In this document: positions 1-16,559 of the stretch, one piece after another | Layout of the letters: each line of letters starts with the position of its first letter | Position numbering within the stretch: position 1 is the first letter of the stretch | NCBI GenBank assembly: GCA_037833965.1 | Contig: AP031351.1 | Span: forward strand, 11,110,501 to 11,174,500 | Direction of reading: 5' to 3' | Length of the DNA: 64,000 bases | Source: Marchantia polymorpha subsp. ruderalis | Taxonomy: Eukaryota; Streptophyta; Marchantiopsida; Marchantiales; Marchantiaceae | The notes under the pieces: generated by a model | Told to the model about the DNA's origin: nothing | Seen by the model: only the letters and a program-made list of their open reading frames with translations | Databases searched by the model: none | Program-made: the position numbers and the translations under genes

Positions 1-4170
<4,170 letters not shown>

Positions 4171-5400
4171 GACGTTCTTCCTTCTACTTCAACCCAACAA
4201 TTCAGCAAACTTGCCCCCGTGGAATTTCCTCGTGTAAGCCGGGTCTGTACGCCTCTCGGAACCTCGATGTCCTGTGACCTCGTTCCTGTCAGACCCTCGA
4301 GCCTTTGCTCTCGTTCGCACTTTCCTTGCCCAGCTCGCGTTGCGTTGCGGTGCGCTTCCTCTGCAAAGAGAATGATCGCGACTGCCTCTTACTCTGCTGC
4401 TGCGCTCCTGCTCACCCTCGCCAGCGGACAAGAACCATGCAGGCACGGCAAGAGCGAGAGAAATGGACCGCGCTCCAGCTGCCTCCGCGATCACGCCACG
4501 GGAGCCCGAGTTCCTTCGTCTCCACCTAATCGCACTGGGTCCGTGGGTCAGTCCAAAGAAATTCCTTGGGCTTCAAACAATCAATCACTCAATCAAAAGC
4601 GAAGCAAAGCAAGCAAATCTGTCCACAACACTCCAACTCCACGCCATTCCCTTTTTTTCACTTTCTTTCTTTTCTTGCTCTGGTCTGTCCACCACAGACT
4701 GCCGCTACTCCCTCTCGTACGACCACCGTACTCCCTCTGGGGCAACCAAATCTGCCGCTATAAAAGCGCAAGGCGGCGGTCTTCCATGAAGGCAGCAGTG
4801 ATTCACCAGACCTGCAACGGGACAGGTAACTTCATCTACTCCAGTCCCGTCGTTGTTGCCAGTTGGAGTCCCGGAGCTGCGCCAATCACCTACTCGGAGG
4901 AGGTCGCTTTGGCCGCACATCTACTCTGGACCCGTCTGCCATTGGTGGGCTTTTGATGACGAAGCCGGATCGTCGCACCACAATGCTCGCGGCTTGAGAC
5001 GAAGTCTACGGAGCCTCGCTCCGACGGTGCCACCCACGCTCCGCCCTGTGTTCTCAGGACAGCCTTCCGGCTCTCTCTGGTCCACCACGTGTTCCACTTT
5101 GTCCACCACGTTTTTGTTTGAACCTTTCTCTGAATGTTTGTCCGTGGAAACAAATATTGCTTTCGGCTCGACGTTACTCCTTAGAACGTTCAGGAACTTA
5201 CTTCTGGATACTGCCATGCAGTTGAGTCCGCTCTCCCACCAGTCCTGTACAATACAGTGCATTGACTCCGTAGTGGATAAGAGAACTGTAGTATTTCTTC
5301 TTGTACAGTACATGCAAATCAATGTACTCTTGGGCGCCGAAATTCAGTTCGCTGCCCAACGATTATAATTGTTGGACAGCTAATTAAATACAAAACTTCC
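4171..5400. promoter_or_regulatory. GC-richer upstream region of the DRP1 gene
   Basis: No gene recognised. The stretch directly upstream of the DRP1 start is richer in G+C than the DNA beyond it and contains pyrimidine runs near 4640-4690. A TATA-like CTATAAAAG lies at 4758-4766 on the plus strand, so divergent transcription is possible but unsupported. Open frames crossing this region resemble nothing I know and look like chance frames in GC-rich DNA. Confidence 0.4.
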
Positions 5401-8400
5401 ATTGTTAATTGACCGGTACCTTCTCATCTCTAAATAAAAACGCTTATAGGGTGTTTAGTGATATGTACCACATATTTTTAGAATTTATTCATCTCTAAAA
5501 GAAGGATTTTTAGCAGTGTAAAAGACGTTTTTGAGTGAATGTGGATCTCGAAATATGAACTAATATGTCAAGAATCTGTCAGCATTGAAATTCAGAATTT
5601 TATCAGTAATTATCCCCCCGAAAATTCATTCATCGACACAGACATCTTAGAATTAAGTTGTTCACCTCTTGTTTTGTAGTACACACTCTTTCCGTAGGGT
5701 GACATCTTTTTTCAAGAAAGACCTCGACTTAGTGATCACGGTCCGGGATGATTATATCACCACTAAAAAGAAGAACATGGTGTCACTATTTCTTTCAGTG
5801 AGATCATCATCGCGGGACCTATGGTAATATTGGCCATTCGCATGGACACCTAGCGGTCATAGAGTTATTCAGTAGTGATGATAATGCGCTCGAGAGAAGT
5901 GGATCTCAATGTGCCATAAATTCAAGACTCAATCATTATGATTTCGATCGTTCCCCTTTAATTGCAATTCATCGAGATTCAAACATGCCTATATAACCGA
6001 TTTCACAAAGAAGACAGTCGTGTGAACTTCTGCAAAGGTAATAGCCATTGGATTAAGAGTCTCGTGAATTAAGATGTATAAAACCCAGCATGCTTATATT
6101 AGTCAATTGTTTATATTAATTTAATTTAGTCTAATGAAAAAAATTAATATAGATGGTAAGAGAAATCAATCTGAATTCAAAGGAAACTTATCAAGCTTTT
6201 TTTTTCCTTTGTCAATGACGGGAAGCATAGACGACAAACTATTCATTAGATGCCGTCAGCAGCACTTTCACCTTTGAAGTTACTTCACTTGTGTTGCTCC
6301 ATATTCTCACATTTATTACATGCTTATGGTTGTTAGGTTTTGAGTGATTGACATGCAAACCTTGACTTTTAGTTTATGGTTTGGAAATGTCAGTTATCAG
6401 ATTTTGGAGGAGAGTAGTTTAAGTAGACATAAACGGTTGGTATCAATGCTGGAAAATACCAACATTGATAATTTGCCAGTTAATAATCAAAAACAAATTG
6501 AGAACTAGCACAAGACACTTGACTTACAAAATTTGATGGATTGAGTCCGGTTGTATGAAGAGATTCCTTGTCATGAATAGCTAGTGTTTCATGGGAGGCT
6601 AGCGCATAGTCAAATTCATAGATGCCGAATATTTTCACATAGAAATTCACGAGAGAACTATGAATATTGTTATTTTTCTTTAGTTTATCGGTTTTTTCCA
6701 TCTATATTTATGTCTAACCAAATTACTCTATTCATTATCTTGTGAAATGATAGAAGATGGTGAATAGAGACTTTTATTAACTATCTTGATCGTTGATACT
6801 TAGGTCTTTGATAGACAATCCGAACTAGACTACAGTCAAGACTTCATTCGCTGGTTTCAGGTTAATATTTTGGAAGCGAAGAGTCTATAAGACTTCATTC
6901 TACAAATATTGTCAGCTGTATTTGAAATTGTATTTAAAGTCAACTTAATCTGTAAGCCATTCTTGTAATCATGGAAAGTGTTTGGATCTGGCTTGTTTCA
7001 TGTCTTTATTTGTGCATCATCTTCATACCTCGTGTGATTGAACCCAACTTGCGAGACTTTGTCATCAAGTGCTTGAGGTGCTTGTTTACTTCAATGAACT
7101 TACGAATTGATTGATTAGTTTGAGCTATCTCAAAATCTGCCAGCAAACATCATGTTTCGATCACATACGATTATCAAAATGCTCATTATTACAGATCCTC
7201 ACCCGTTTGAATAAATCTCCATTGTCTGTCCACTTACGTTGATTTAGACTCCTAGATGCATCTTAATTTAGGTAATTTATACAAATTACGTAATGCAATT
7301 ACTTGTCGTCTAATTTACGCATGTCTGATTATACCCAAAGAGATGTGAATGACAATCTGTGTGACCTTGAGCAACAGGGCACCAATTTCCAATATTCATT
7401 GATGACCATATCTTGTGCTCCGATCCAAGATTCTTCCTTGGTGTCTTTGATCTCTTCCACATTGACGTGAGGCGACACAAAAATGATTTGTAACTATAAA
7501 TTGAATACATGTTGTTACTTATTTTCTCTAATTTTTAAAGTAATTATAATTCATTTGTAAAGTATTTTTTTTATAATCGTATGGATCTAATGTGACGTTT
7601 GGAATGTCATACACCATTGAATATGTTATCTGAATGTTAGATGAAATTCAAGTGTAAATTAATGAAAATAAAATAAAATTCTAAACACACATTTTTTTAA
7701 ACATTCAAAATCATTTTTAAATATAAATAACAGATTAAAAAATTAAAAAGGTTGAGCAAAAAGAAAATAAAAACTTCAAAAAAAAATCAAACATAATTAT
7801 TTCAACTTCTTTCTCAAAAAATAATTATTATAACAAATTAATGAAATAAAAAATATATAGTTTAAAGATTAAATCTATATTGTGTGTGTATATAAAACTC
7901 AATCATAATGAAAATTTCTAATTTATATTATTATTTAATTTCAAATCACATGTATATGTGTATATATATATATATATATAGTATCTAGTTATTACTGAGT
8001 TTGGCTAATTATCCCTCATCCTAGGCTAATCTGCACTACTTCTAACCTCTTACTATGATCGCAAAGACTAAATCCCATAACTCTAGTAAATATATGGATA
8101 GATGTGACCAACCATTGAGCTATGTTCTGGATAGTATGGTAGTATGAACATTAATTAGTCCAAACACAGGGATAACTAACCTCTCCCTATATATGTATAC
8201 AAAAATCTATACAAATGCATATGAAAGATTGTTTAGATTTTATATGTTTGCAATTTTTTAATTATTATGTAACTATTGAGTTTGATATTTTTTATATAAT
8301 AGATTAAGCAACAACATTAAAAATTTTACAATCAATCTATCAAAAAACTATATTTTGACCATTTAAAATAAATCTTACTTGAATAAAAATATAATTAATT

Positions 8401-11400
8401 AGTATTACAAATTTATATTAATAGTTAAAAATTGAACTATATTTGAAAGGTCATAAAGCATAAGAGGCATAGATTTTAATGCTGAGTTGTATCTTTTTAA
8501 AATAATCAATATTTCTTATTATATGTTTTTTTTAAATGATTATATATTATAGATGATCAATCAATTTTTGTAAGACATGTTCACAAAGATTGATAAAATT
8601 TAATTATTTGGAAAAATGTTTTATCATCAGCAATTTTTTGTGTGTTTTATTATTTTTTTATTACAATAAATTGAAATCAAGTAACAACTTACATTTAAAA
8701 AATTTTTAACCATTTATCCGTGACACAATCAGAGTTTTCATTTCAAAAAATTTGTATTTTGGACATAATATCTCAAAGTTGAAACACATATTTTTAATAT
8801 CAAATTTTTCGAAAAATTTGAAATATTCTATTGTGTAATATTTTTATGAAGTTTAATCCTTGTAGTTATTTATTCTCAATGATAATATAACGTGAAATTA
8901 GTTGTCTTAAGAGTATACTAAAGTAAATGTACTGAGGTGGAGCACTCAATGGGCTAGGGTAGCCCAAAGCTTGACTAACCCCAAGAAAACTCCGAACTGA
9001 GGCCATTGAGTTTGTACACATAGACATTTTATTTTACCTCTATCTCAATAAAACCTTAATAATTCCAAATTGCTATTTAATATGAAAATTTAAAGCTTAT
9101 CTTGGTTTATTCAATGATTTATATCAATTACATATTTTATCAAAAATATGATACTCTAAAAAAATGAATAAAATTTACTCTTGATTTTCATCAAATGATA
9201 AACTATTACTATAAATAGAACAATTTTATTTTTCCTTAGCTTGGATACGGTTTTAATACTGGAGACCCATTTATCACTACTCATGTTGTTTGGACATTGA
9301 AAACATCCCTACTTTTCAATGACTAATTTTTGAATTCATAATCAAAGAGCTAAACTTATTCAAAACCAGCTAAGTTTTAAGATAAAGAACTCAAACTTAA
9401 TAAAGTACTAGATTAAGTGTATACTAACTAGGTTAATGAGTGTCTCTAAAAAATCAATTCTTATATGAAATCCGTTATCATCATCAACTTGCCATTTCAA
9501 ACACCTCTAACTGCATATTAAAAAATAATCCTACAGTTCATTTGCAATTTGCACATCCATGATTATAATATAATTGATCACTTTTGAATATGAATTGTAA
9601 GATATTTTGCAAGTTCACACAATACAAATTGTGAATCAAGATCATGAGTATTGTTATGGTAATATTACACAGATTATGAGTTGAATTTGTTGATTTTTAA
9701 ATAATAAACATACATTGAAAATAGCTGTAATGCAAAATGAAGATGAGGTTATATATTTCAGAACATTTGCAGTCAAACTTTAGGCCAATTATGTGAAAGA
9801 AATGATGTAAGGTGATTAAATTTGGAGTCTCAACAACAAGAAACTATGAAATGAAAATTGTGATATAATGAAGATTTGCAAACAATTTTAAATACTTGAA
9901 TATGATCATATAGAATACTGAATTCATTCTTGTTATTAAAATCCAACATACACTTTATCAACACAATCATATTGATAGAAAAAATACAGCTTTGTTACCA
10001 TGTGATACAATGAAATATTTACAAATTCAAATTCAAATAGATTGACATCATCAAAACTTATACAATTTCAAATAATGCTGTTAAATATACAAATTCTGAA
10101 TGAGATGAAAGGACTAAAATGAAGCTACAGCTTAAAGTTTTGGATTAAGCAACGTTTTTAGATCTAATATTTGTAGTTTCAACAAACAAATTTCAAAATT
10201 TGTTTTCTTCAATTAGTTAAAAAAATTTCTTTATAAGCAAATTTGAAACTATGATATGAAACATCATCAAATAGAAAACAACAATTGTGTCAAAACCAAA
10301 TACTGAAGTTGTCACATGACATCTACAACCTTTAGTTTTTCAAACTTCTAGATCACTATGATGATACTATTTGCTAATATCAAATTTTTAACATTATTTG
10401 AACAACAAAATATTTGTTTTTATCTCAAAGATTTTAAACAATTAGTTAAATCGCATTTTTTATATTAAATCACACAATATCAAAATTGTTAACTTTGATT
10501 ATATGAATTTGTTGACAATATTAAATATAAAATAAATAATGAATGATTCTTTATTTTAAGATTATTTTTTCATCATACTTTTCATGTAATACGTTTTCAT
10601 GTGATTATAAGAGAATCATATATACAAAATCACAATACAAAAAGATTATAAAATTTTTGAAATACATGTATGATTGAAAAATAATATTTTTCATATAAAA
10701 TATGTTTTAAAATGTATAAAATGTGGCTAGCCACATTTTTTATTTAAGTATTTGACATAAATATGTTTGATTGCATATTCAAACTAAAGATATTTTTAAA
10801 TCAATATGATATCTATTTATATAATGAAGCTAAAAATGTGACGATTGATTTAATAATAATTTATAGATTTATTTTCATTTAATGATTTAAATTTTTTTAT
10901 CAAATATTCAACGCCATATTAATATTATAATTACTTCATGCATTAAGCCCAACACATTGATAAAAGACGCTTATGTTTTAACATCAAATATAATATTTAC
11001 TTTCAATTTCTTTAAGTCGAGGCTAATTCCAGTTAAGGAGTTAACCCTATGTGTGGCTATGTAGCTATTTATAGCTGAGACGAGTCGCATACTTTGGGTA
11101 TATATACTCTAATGCTTATGTGGGTGATGTTATGTTTTGATGTTGAAGTAGTAAACTCTCTTGAGTGTATTACTCCATGAATGTAAAACTTGAAGGTGAA
11201 TCACGTTATACATTTTTGTCTCTCATTTCTCTCATGTTGATTAGTTTCTCTCATATTGATTAGCTTGTTCAATGTGATCTAGAGTTTTATACTGAAAGTT
11301 TCAACAACTATTCAATTTTGTATTTAATATGAAAAATCTTAAATTTGTTTTTTTATTTATATTTTTGTATTGAAAATATTATTTTTTCATAATTTTACAA

Positions 11401-12954
11401 ACTGAAAACTATTATGAAATTTTCATTAAAAGTTTCAATTCATGTTGAAATGATAATATGCATAAAATTCTAAATTGGCTTTATTTTGCAAGTTTTCAAG
11501 ATATTAGTTTTGTATCAAAGTGTTTTATTCTGAAAAAAATCGATATACATCATTTTTTGGGATGAATATAATTATACCGACACAAATAAATCATGCGTAT
11601 TTATTTATTTATTTATACATACATACATATATAAACATGTGATGTGTCTACACTTTTCTAATGCAAAATACAAACTCAAATTCAGTCAGTGTAAAAAGTT
11701 TTCGAGGCCTGATTGATCTTGAACAATTTAACATAATTTAAATTCAAATTTTTTTGTTCATATTACGTTCATTTTTGAAAGTACTATGCGGATTCTAATT
11801 TTGATCAGCTAAAATTGATTTTTTGATATGTGTATTTTCAAAATAATAATAATATTATAAATTTCAGTTGATAAGAATGAATTTTGTAATAATTTTTTTT
11901 AAAGATTTGTTTGTTTATTTTGTTGGCTAAGATCATAGAATTTCTCTTCATAAGAATACAATGAATTAGACAACTTATCAAAATTTCAATTTGGTAATTT
12001 CAAAATATGAATAAATGAATTTTGGGAACATATATATCAAAACGTGTGAAATAAATTTAAGAATTTGTAAATCACACATGAAAGAATTTTTACCTATTTT
12101 TTTTATTAATTCAAGCTCATTTTCACGTCACATGTTTAAGTTTTTATTGATATTTCACGTTTTGAGATTTATTTGTCATAACATCATAAGTTTATGATAA
12201 CTTCAATATTATCTTAAATACATATATTTTCAATCGCAACATCACATATACTAAATGTCTATTTGAGACATCTATATAAGAGGAATCGTTTTGATATATA
12301 TCAAAAAATTGTGTATATAATTCTATTATATATTTTATTGCTCAGATGAAATTAGTAATGTCAATGACACCAGCTAAAATATAAAACCATCGTCTACGCA
12401 AAACATGGATTACTGCGAAATTTAAGGGCTTTGTGTTAGAATATCATATAAGTGAATTTATATTTTTTAAATCATATAATAATAAGGTGATGTAATTCAA
12501 AGTTAAACAATTGCAATAGATGTGAATGTTTTCTTCGTCAATTAATGCATGTATGAAGAAGTTATAACACAAGAGAATCTTAACAATCATAACATTTGCA
12601 CCATTATAAAAATTAATTACCAAATGAAAAAATAGTTAGCCAAGTGTTTGGCATAGTAGCAAGGAATAAAAAAGATGCAATTAACTAATCAATGAATGTA
12701 GTATCAAAGACTTATAGAATGAGTCTCATAAAGTGATATTTGTAGTTGGTATTATTTTCCGCAACAAGATGAAAAGTGAAGAATAAACTTTCGTGCTAGC
12801 ATCTAAAAAATTAATAGAAGAATGCATATGTTATATGTATATTTAGAATATCTCGCAGGAAAATCTCAACGACATATTACATATATTCTTCATATTAAGT
12901 TGCCGCATCATAGAAAAGAGAAGAATAAAACGCAGGAAAAAACCTAATTATATC
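5401..12954. other. AT-rich gene-poor block
   Basis: About 7.5 kb, roughly three quarters A+T by eye, with no open frame over about 75 codons that looks coding. It contains (TA)n near 7950-7980 and a TTTA/CATA run near 11600-11630. A few short patches of more balanced composition occur (about 7980-8190, 8940-9010, 11020-11230) and may be worn repeats. I recognise no element family. Confidence 0.7.
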
Positions 12955-13169
12955 GTGGCTGTCGGGAGGGAATTCAAGTGGCACTACAACGTAACAACGT
13001 CCGCTGCTCAACCGGCTTTCGATTTAATGTTGACCGCTACGATTGGCTACTCTCAAAAGTTTGCTCGAACTGATTGTGAAGCAAGTCTTGTAAGGCGGAC
13101 GAGGATGAATTGCCGTCAAAGTTCTTATGTTCTCATTTTGTAGAGATATCATCTCTTCGGGAAGTTAAG

Positions 13170-16100
13170 ATGAAGGTGTGTTTCAAGTGCAGTTGTGATT
13201 CTTTCCATATAATGTGCTTATGACGGATCATGGACACTACCTTTTCGAGGATAGAAGAGCTCAAACGAAATGCAGTCTGATTTTGTCACAACCTGTCTGC
13301 AAGCGAAGAAATGTCAAGGTTTAGAAATAATTTAAACACAGTTTAGTGAACTTTTACAGATTGCTGTGGAAGGATGTGCGCACGGTGACCTCGAGAATAT
13401 ATACGCAACTCTGCAGCATTTGGAGCTGGTTCAAAATACGAAAATTGACCTCTTGATCTGTTGCGGCGATTTTCAGGTTGGTCCTTCTTGGTGCTCGTTT
13501 CTGAGTTTCTTATCTTCGCCTCGTGAGGAAATCTGTATCAATCTATCCAAAATTTCGTGCACAGTTTTCTCATATCTTATGTTACAATGTAGGCAATCAG
13601 AAATGAGCACGATATGGAGTGTTTAGCCTGTCCGGCGAAGTATCGTGAAATTGGAAGCTTTTGGAAGTACTACTCAGGAATTGAGAAAGCACCCTACCCC
13701 ACCATTTTTGTGGGAGGTAACCACGAGGCATCTAATTATTTGTGGGAGCTGTAAGCAGTTTTACTGTTCACTTCCTTGAAATGTAGTTGTAGTCACTTTT
13801 CCACTGTCAAATTCCCAGGATTTCTCTTACCAGACTCTGTTGAGATTTTATCAATAGTTCTTTCTGATTGTATAGCCTCTCAATTCCAGATTTTTTGAGC
13901 TCGTACGACTTATAGCCTGATGGTCCATGTGGTCAGATATTATGGCGGCTGGGCAGCTCCAGATATTTACTTCATGGGATTCGCTGGCGTGATAAATTTT
14001 GGGGGTGTACGCATTGGAGGTCTTTCTGGCATATACAAACCGAAGGACTATCGATCAGGCAAGAGCGCAACTTCTAATTCCTTTACGTTTGAGGCATGCA
14101 ATTCTGAATATTGGCTTCAAGATGAACCCAGTTTTCAGCTTAATTTAAAATTCAATGGCTTTTCAGCAAATCTTCGAAAACTCGTTTTGCAGTTTTATTT
14201 TATCTTTAATGGTATCTTACCGTTCAATTTTTTCTAATCTTTTAGAGTATTCAGTTTCTGGCTGTGCGGATTATTGATAGCTTCGGCAGTTTAAACTTTG
14301 GGTTGCAGGGCATTATGAACGCGCTCCTTATAATGAGAGTGATATGAGGTCAATATACCATATACGAGAATATGATGTGAACAAGCTTTTGCAAGTGAAA
14401 GATACAGTGGATATTTTTATTTCGCACGACTGGCCATGTGGTGTTGTCAATTTTGGAGACAAGCAAGGTCTCCTCCGTCGGAAGGCGTATTTTCAACAGG
14501 AGGTATGTGTTCGAAAGCCGTTGCAATAAGACGTTGGCTTGAGTGACAGCCAGTGTCTGGAATGCCAATGCGTACGCATTCTCTGTTTCAAAGAATTGGA
14601 ATTCCTTGAGATGAAACTTGCCACCAACTTTGATGGGACCTGGTTACGACAGCCATGTAAACTGACTGAACGAATGAACAAGTCAGAACCCATTCAACTG
14701 TATGGCAAGACATGGGAATCACACTTGCTACTGACGGAAATCTTGAACTGTTCAAAACTTGCAGGTTGAGCAAAACAATCTCGGAAGCAAACCGGCGATG
14801 CAAATCCTGCAGAAGCTAAAACCATCATACTGGTTCTCTGCTCATCTACATACGAAGTTTGCTGCTCTGGTCCACCATCAAGACGGCTCAGCTACAAAGT
14901 TTCTTGCTCTGGATAAATGTCTTCCTGGACGTGACTTTTTGCAGGTTGGTAAGATTAATGGGACACATGTAATGAATTACTTGGTAGATCATGGCCCTCC
15001 GAGTATTCCTCTTTGTAAATGGGTTATAATACTAAGTGGTCCACGTAAAAGCTGGTTACTTCTCGTTATCTCTTCCAATATCCTAATTCTGTCTTCACCT
15101 CGGATACTTTTGAGCAGGTACTTGAGGTACCCAGCGGGGATGGACCGTTTGAGTTCAAGTTAGACGAAGAATGGTTAGCCATAACACGCGCTTATCACCC
15201 TTTTCTGCCTCTCACCAGAAGGCCTGCTGTTTATCCGTAAGTGTTTCTCATTTGTTTGATTCAAAAGTTCATTTCTGATCTCCGTAGACATAGGCGTGAC
15301 CTTGGAAGGCGGGTAAATTGGACGTCAAGTTGCCACTGAAAATCAGTTTGTAGCTGGTGATCTCTTGAGCTAAGATAAATGGTAGAACAAAAGAGGCACA
15401 CATTCAGAAATTTTCTAAGGCAAGGTGGAAATGGTTGAATTTTGCGGCTCCCAGACAGGACATATCGTTGGAGTCACACAGGCTGTGGGTGAAGGAACTT
15501 TTAAGTGTTCATGGCAAAGACAGCCTTCCAGAGTTTGCCACGACAGCTGAGCCTTATAACCCAACCCAGGGTGGCAATGAACGTCATCTTCATGCCTTAA
15601 ATCGTGCAGGTTCTTACCTGTCCATTCACCTCTCTACCTGACGTATATCGTGCAGACCAAGGACTCCAATTCTGACATTCAGCTGGATCTCTTCATTGAT
15701 GGAAAGTCCTGATGTAGCTTGCAAGACAATAGTGCTGAAGGCGTAACACTAGTTATCACATTAGTTATCAAAATCTTCAATTTTGTCAGTTGAAAGCCTA
15801 AAAAGTTAAAGTTCGGTGATTTATATGTTCATTTTCAGAAAGCTAATGAGCTCATAATATATCAATAAAGGAGCTTATGAAAGAAAATGTCAGTGTTTGA
15901 AGCAGCATAGTGTGTAGCAGAGGATCTTCAATGCATGAGACATTAGTGTTCGTTGAGGACATGCGAGATTGTAACCAGGAACCTGATAATGCAGGTCACA
16001 CCAGAAATCAACAGACAGAAGCCTTGATAGAGGCATTGGAGCTGGAGTACACTTTCGATGGACCTGGTGGTGGTGACACCATCAACCAATATAGTAAGTT

Positions 16101-16559
16101 GGTTGTGTGAGATGCATCCTTGTTGGATCGATCATATGATCTTCATGTATTACGTCTTTTTTATTATGGTGAACTCAAGCCAGCTGTACACTGATTTTCT
16201 TCTGTACTGTCACATAATAGATTGCGGTATCGTGATCTGCATGCAGATCACAATACTATGGAATATAATTTTTTCGGATCAAATTTCATATAGTTTGGGT
16301 GTGGTTGATTAAGCACTTCGTAATTCCAAGGAGTAAGTTCAAAATCTATACAGGTAGTATTTTGATTGAGAATGACGCATGTTCCTTTCAAGCAGGCACT
16401 GTTGCGGATCCTGATGAAATTCCACTTGACGATGAAGAGGATATTGATGCTCAAGTCGAAAATGATGATGAGGCTGAAGCGGCCGCTACAGCAGTGATTC
16501 TTCCCGAACATGTAAATGATCCAAACGAAATTTGTTTGAGCGAAAGTGACTTTGTCTAA
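13170..16559 (+). CDS. DBR1: RNA lariat debranching enzyme DBR1, complete
   Basis: 2'-5' phosphodiesterase of the metallophosphoesterase family that opens intron lariats in the nucleus. Ten exons: 13170-13175 (only Met-Lys), 13360-13476, 13593-13750, 13937-14058, 14309-14502, 14765-14944, 15118-15236, 15425-15609, 15995-16093 and 16396-16559, giving 447 residues. Active-site residues fall at the same numbers as in human DBR1: C8, H10 (EGCAHGD), D39 (CCGDF), N84/H85 (GGNHEAS), H174 (SHDWP), H226/H228 (SAHLH). The lariat-recognition region follows ([22 protein letters not shown]). The C-terminal part has the plant-style [19 protein letters not shown], then an acidic tail ending SESDFV. Intron 4 has a GC donor (TCAG/GCAAGA); phase and protein alignment both require it. 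The gene looks functional. Confidence 0.95.
14059..14308 (+). other. GC-AG intron (intron 4 of DBR1)
   Basis: The exon ends CGATCAG and is followed by GCAAGAGC; the acceptor is TTGCAG before GGCATTATG. Joining them gives [15 protein letters not shown], the conserved DBR1 sequence. The next GT donors downstream put a stop in frame. GC donors with an AG/GCAAG context are a known minor U2 class. Confidence 0.88.

Noticed and set aside
4758-4766. TATA box for a plus-strand gene starting MKAAVIHQTC at 4786
   Set aside because: The sequence after the first 10 codons has no dehydrogenase or other similarity, so the start-like run is probably chance.
11020-11230. Possible solo long terminal repeat of a retroelement
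   Set aside because: The composition and a short duplicated CTCTCAT block suggested it, but I could find no paired end or target duplication.
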